From Candidatus Aenigmatarchaeota archaeon (GTDB lineage: Archaea; Aenigmatarchaeota; Aenigmatarchaeia; QMZP01), in the NCBI GenBank assembly GCA_017609145.1, contig JAFCEM010000041.1, positions 1-6,942 of the forward strand: a stretch of DNA of 6,942 bases, given 5' to 3'. A model generated the notes under the pieces. The model did not search any database. It had not been told where the DNA came from and saw only the letters and a list, made by a program, of their open reading frames with translations. Shown piece after piece: positions 5,986-6,942 of this stretch (the first letter of the stretch is position 1; every line of letters starts with the position of its first letter). The position numbers and the translations under genes are program-made.

Positions 5986-6120
5986 TTACCACCAAGGAAA
6001 ATCAATATCTACCCCATGCACCCCGGCCTCATTGACCGCTACCATTATCAGAAGTGCAATTATTATAATCGCGAGAATTATCCAGACCCAGTTGGATACC
6101 ACACCGCGCAGATTCTTCAT
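5986..6120 (-). CDS. Very short membrane protein with prepilin-like start (44 aa)
   Basis: The N-terminus M-K-N-L-R-G-V-V-S-N fits the prepilin pattern (R-G followed by two Val), with possible cleavage after Gly6. A strongly hydrophobic helix spans about 12-28 (WIILAIIIIALLIMVAV). The remaining tail N-E-A-G-V-H-G-V-D-I-D-F-P-W-W is acidic and ends in two tryptophans. The basic N-terminus predicts the tail outside. No Shine-Dalgarno site precedes the ATG at 6120, but an AT-rich TATA-like element lies about 25 nt upstream. The stop is one base from the next ATG, so the two tiny genes are probably co-translated. Function is unknown. It could be a second headless pilin or a membrane partner of the 37-aa protein. 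Confidence 0.65.
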   Translation of the reverse strand: MKNLRGVVSNWVWIILAIIIIALLIMVAVNEAGVHGVDIDFPWW

Positions 6121-6138
6121 AACATATATTCGATTCCG

Positions 6139-6150
6139 AAATTAAAATTA
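6139..6150 (-). promoter_or_regulatory. Putative promoter of the pilin-like cluster
   Basis: TAATTTTAATTT on the minus strand is centred about 25 nt before the ATG at 6120, in the 41-nt gap after the GGGP synthase stop. The spacing fits a leaderless transcript starting at or near the ATG. The box is AT-rich but not a strong consensus, so read-through from the GGGP synthase gene is an alternative. Confidence 0.4.
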
Positions 6151-6161
6151 GTTCTTGTTTC

Positions 6162-6902
6162 TCAGGCCTTTACAGCCTCTATTATTTTCCTGAACTTATA
6201 AGTATCGTTCTCCGCGATGGTACCTGTTACGATTATATCCGCTCCTGCCCTGACTTTTTCTTTTGCTGTTTCGGCATCCCTTATTGCGCCGCCCACAATC
6301 AGGAACACATCGGGGCCCAGATGCTTCTTGAGCAGCGAGACCATCTCATTAGGCACGGGATTCGCGGCACCGGAACCGGCCTCAAGGTAAACGAATTTCA
6401 TGCCGAAGTATTTGCCTGCAAGCGCATAGCCGAGCGCAAACTCCGGCTTGTTCCTCGGTATCGCCCTTGCGTTGCCGCTCCATTCGACTGAAGTTGTCTG
6501 GCCGGATTCAATTATTAGATACGCCATTGGCAAGGTCTCAATGCCAAATTTTCTTACTATCATAGCACCCTTTGACTGCTCCTCTATAAGGTACTGCGGC
6601 GACCTTGAGTTGAGCAGGGACATAAAGAATATGGCATCCGCCTCCGGAGATATTGCAGAGTGTGAAGAAGGGAACAGTATCACCGGCAGGGAGGACTTCT
6701 CCTTGATGAGTTTTATCGTATTGCCCAGATAGAGGAGATGTGCGGGATGCGAGCCCCCCACCATTATAGCATCAGAACCAAACCCCTTTGCCTTTACTGC
6801 AAGCTCTGCTGCTTCCTCCGGCTTCTGTTTGTCAGGATCTATGAGCGTGAAATGAAGCGGTTTTTCCTTTCTTTTTTCCTCTATCAGTCTCAGAACATCC
6901 AT
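6162..6902 (-). CDS. Geranylgeranylglyceryl phosphate synthase
   Basis: This enzyme joins geranylgeranyl diphosphate to the sn-3 hydroxyl of glycerol-1-phosphate, forming the first ether bond of archaeal membrane lipids. The 246-aa protein is a full-length TIM-barrel prenyltransferase of the PcrB/GGGPS family. Visible motifs are LHFTLIDPDK (16-25, with Mg-binding Asp22), IMVGGS (46-51), PVILFPSS followed by ADAIFFMSLLNSR (to residue 100), the substrate-binding FVYLEAGSGA (170-179), and the phosphate-binding GGAIR (204-208) and AGADIIVTGT (219-228). The motif set and length resemble the group II enzymes. No Shine-Dalgarno site precedes the ATG, which lies about 25 nt after a TATA box. It is the strongest evidence that the genome is archaeal. 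Confidence 0.95.
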   Translation of the reverse strand: MDVLRLIEEKRKEKPLHFTLIDPDKQKPEEAAELAVKAKGFGSDAIMVGGSHPAHLLYLGNTIKLIKEKSSLPVILFPSSHSAISPEADAIFFMSLLNSRSPQYLIEEQSKGAMIVRKFGIETLPMAYLIIESGQTTSVEWSGNARAIPRNKPEFALGYALAGKYFGMKFVYLEAGSGAANPVPNEMVSLLKKHLGPDVFLIVGGAIRDAETAKEKVRAGADIIVTGTIAENDTYKFRKIIEAVKA

Positions 6903-6922
6903 GCAATAAGATTTGAAAAAAC

Positions 6923-6932
6923 ATTTAAATAA
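6923..6932 (-). promoter_or_regulatory. TATA box of the GGGP synthase gene
   Basis: TTATTTAAAT on the minus strand is centred about 25 nt before the ATG at 6902, with no Shine-Dalgarno site between them. This spacing implies a leaderless mRNA and matches the other first-in-operon genes of the window. Confidence 0.6.
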
Positions 6933-6942
6933 GGATACTCAG

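Noticed and set aside
2290..6120. Provirus lysis or tail module as the source of the SLT gene
   Set aside because: No capsid, terminase, integrase, portal or holin-like gene is visible, the flanks are housekeeping genes, and the neighbours have pilin-like signals. Not excluded, but not supported.
6016..6201. Plus-strand open frame of 61 codons over the small-gene gap
   Set aside because: It runs antisense to the 44-aa gene and into the end of the GGGP synthase gene. The minus-strand frames have prepilin motifs and one-base packing, which this frame lacks.
1..6942. tRNA, rRNA, CRISPR array or insertion sequence
   Set aside because: No cloverleaf-like element with a T-arm consensus, no regularly spaced repeats, no transposase-like protein and no terminal inverted repeats were seen.

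Overview
The window comes from an archaeon. The decisive marker is a geranylgeranylglyceryl phosphate synthase, the first committed enzyme of archaeal ether lipids. It is joined by the archaeal RNase P protein Pop5, the chromatin protein Alba, a GatA amidotransferase, prepilin-type (class III) signal peptides of the [KR]-G-Q-I kind, TATA-like boxes about 25-30 nt before several start codons, and GAGGTG-type Shine-Dalgarno sites before internal operon genes. The phylum cannot be fixed from this sequence. A DPANN-type or other uncultured lineage is plausible, given the small pilin-like genes and the lysozyme-fold protein, but that is inference.

Layout, left to right. Positions 1-27 hold the first nine codons of a minus-strand gene coupled by an ATGA overlap to gatA (24-1439, minus). 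A short divergent promoter region separates gatA from pop5 (1473-1835, plus). A hairpin with a T-rich flank lies between pop5 and the convergent gene alba (1884-2213, minus), which has its own promoter and a strong ribosome binding site. From 2290 to 6120, all on the minus strand, runs a seven-gene cluster of secreted or membrane-anchored small proteins. In transcription order these are a 44-aa protein, a 37-aa protein, then 214-, 136-, 143- and 151-aa proteins, and last a 539-aa protein with a complete lytic transglycosylase (SLT, lysozyme-like) domain at its C-terminus. The GGGP synthase gene (6162-6902, minus) lies upstream of the cluster.

The cluster is the notable part. Every product starts with a short positively charged segment followed directly by one long hydrophobic helix, the plan of type IV pilins and pseudopilins, and four carry a good archaeal prepilin cleavage motif. 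The two smallest products are essentially only that helix. They fill a stretch of about 330 bases that looks empty under ordinary length cut-offs. The last gene puts a peptidoglycan-cleaving fold on the same type of N-terminal anchor, in a cell whose lipids are archaeal and whose wall is therefore not expected to contain peptidoglycan. A reasonable hypothesis is a pilus-like or pseudopilus-like surface assembly whose largest component cuts bacterial cell walls or another glycan. No assembly ATPase, membrane platform protein or prepilin peptidase lies in the window, so the machine would have to be completed elsewhere.

The remaining genes are housekeeping: lipid synthesis, tRNA amidation, tRNA 5' processing and chromatin. 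No tRNA, rRNA, CRISPR array or insertion sequence was seen.
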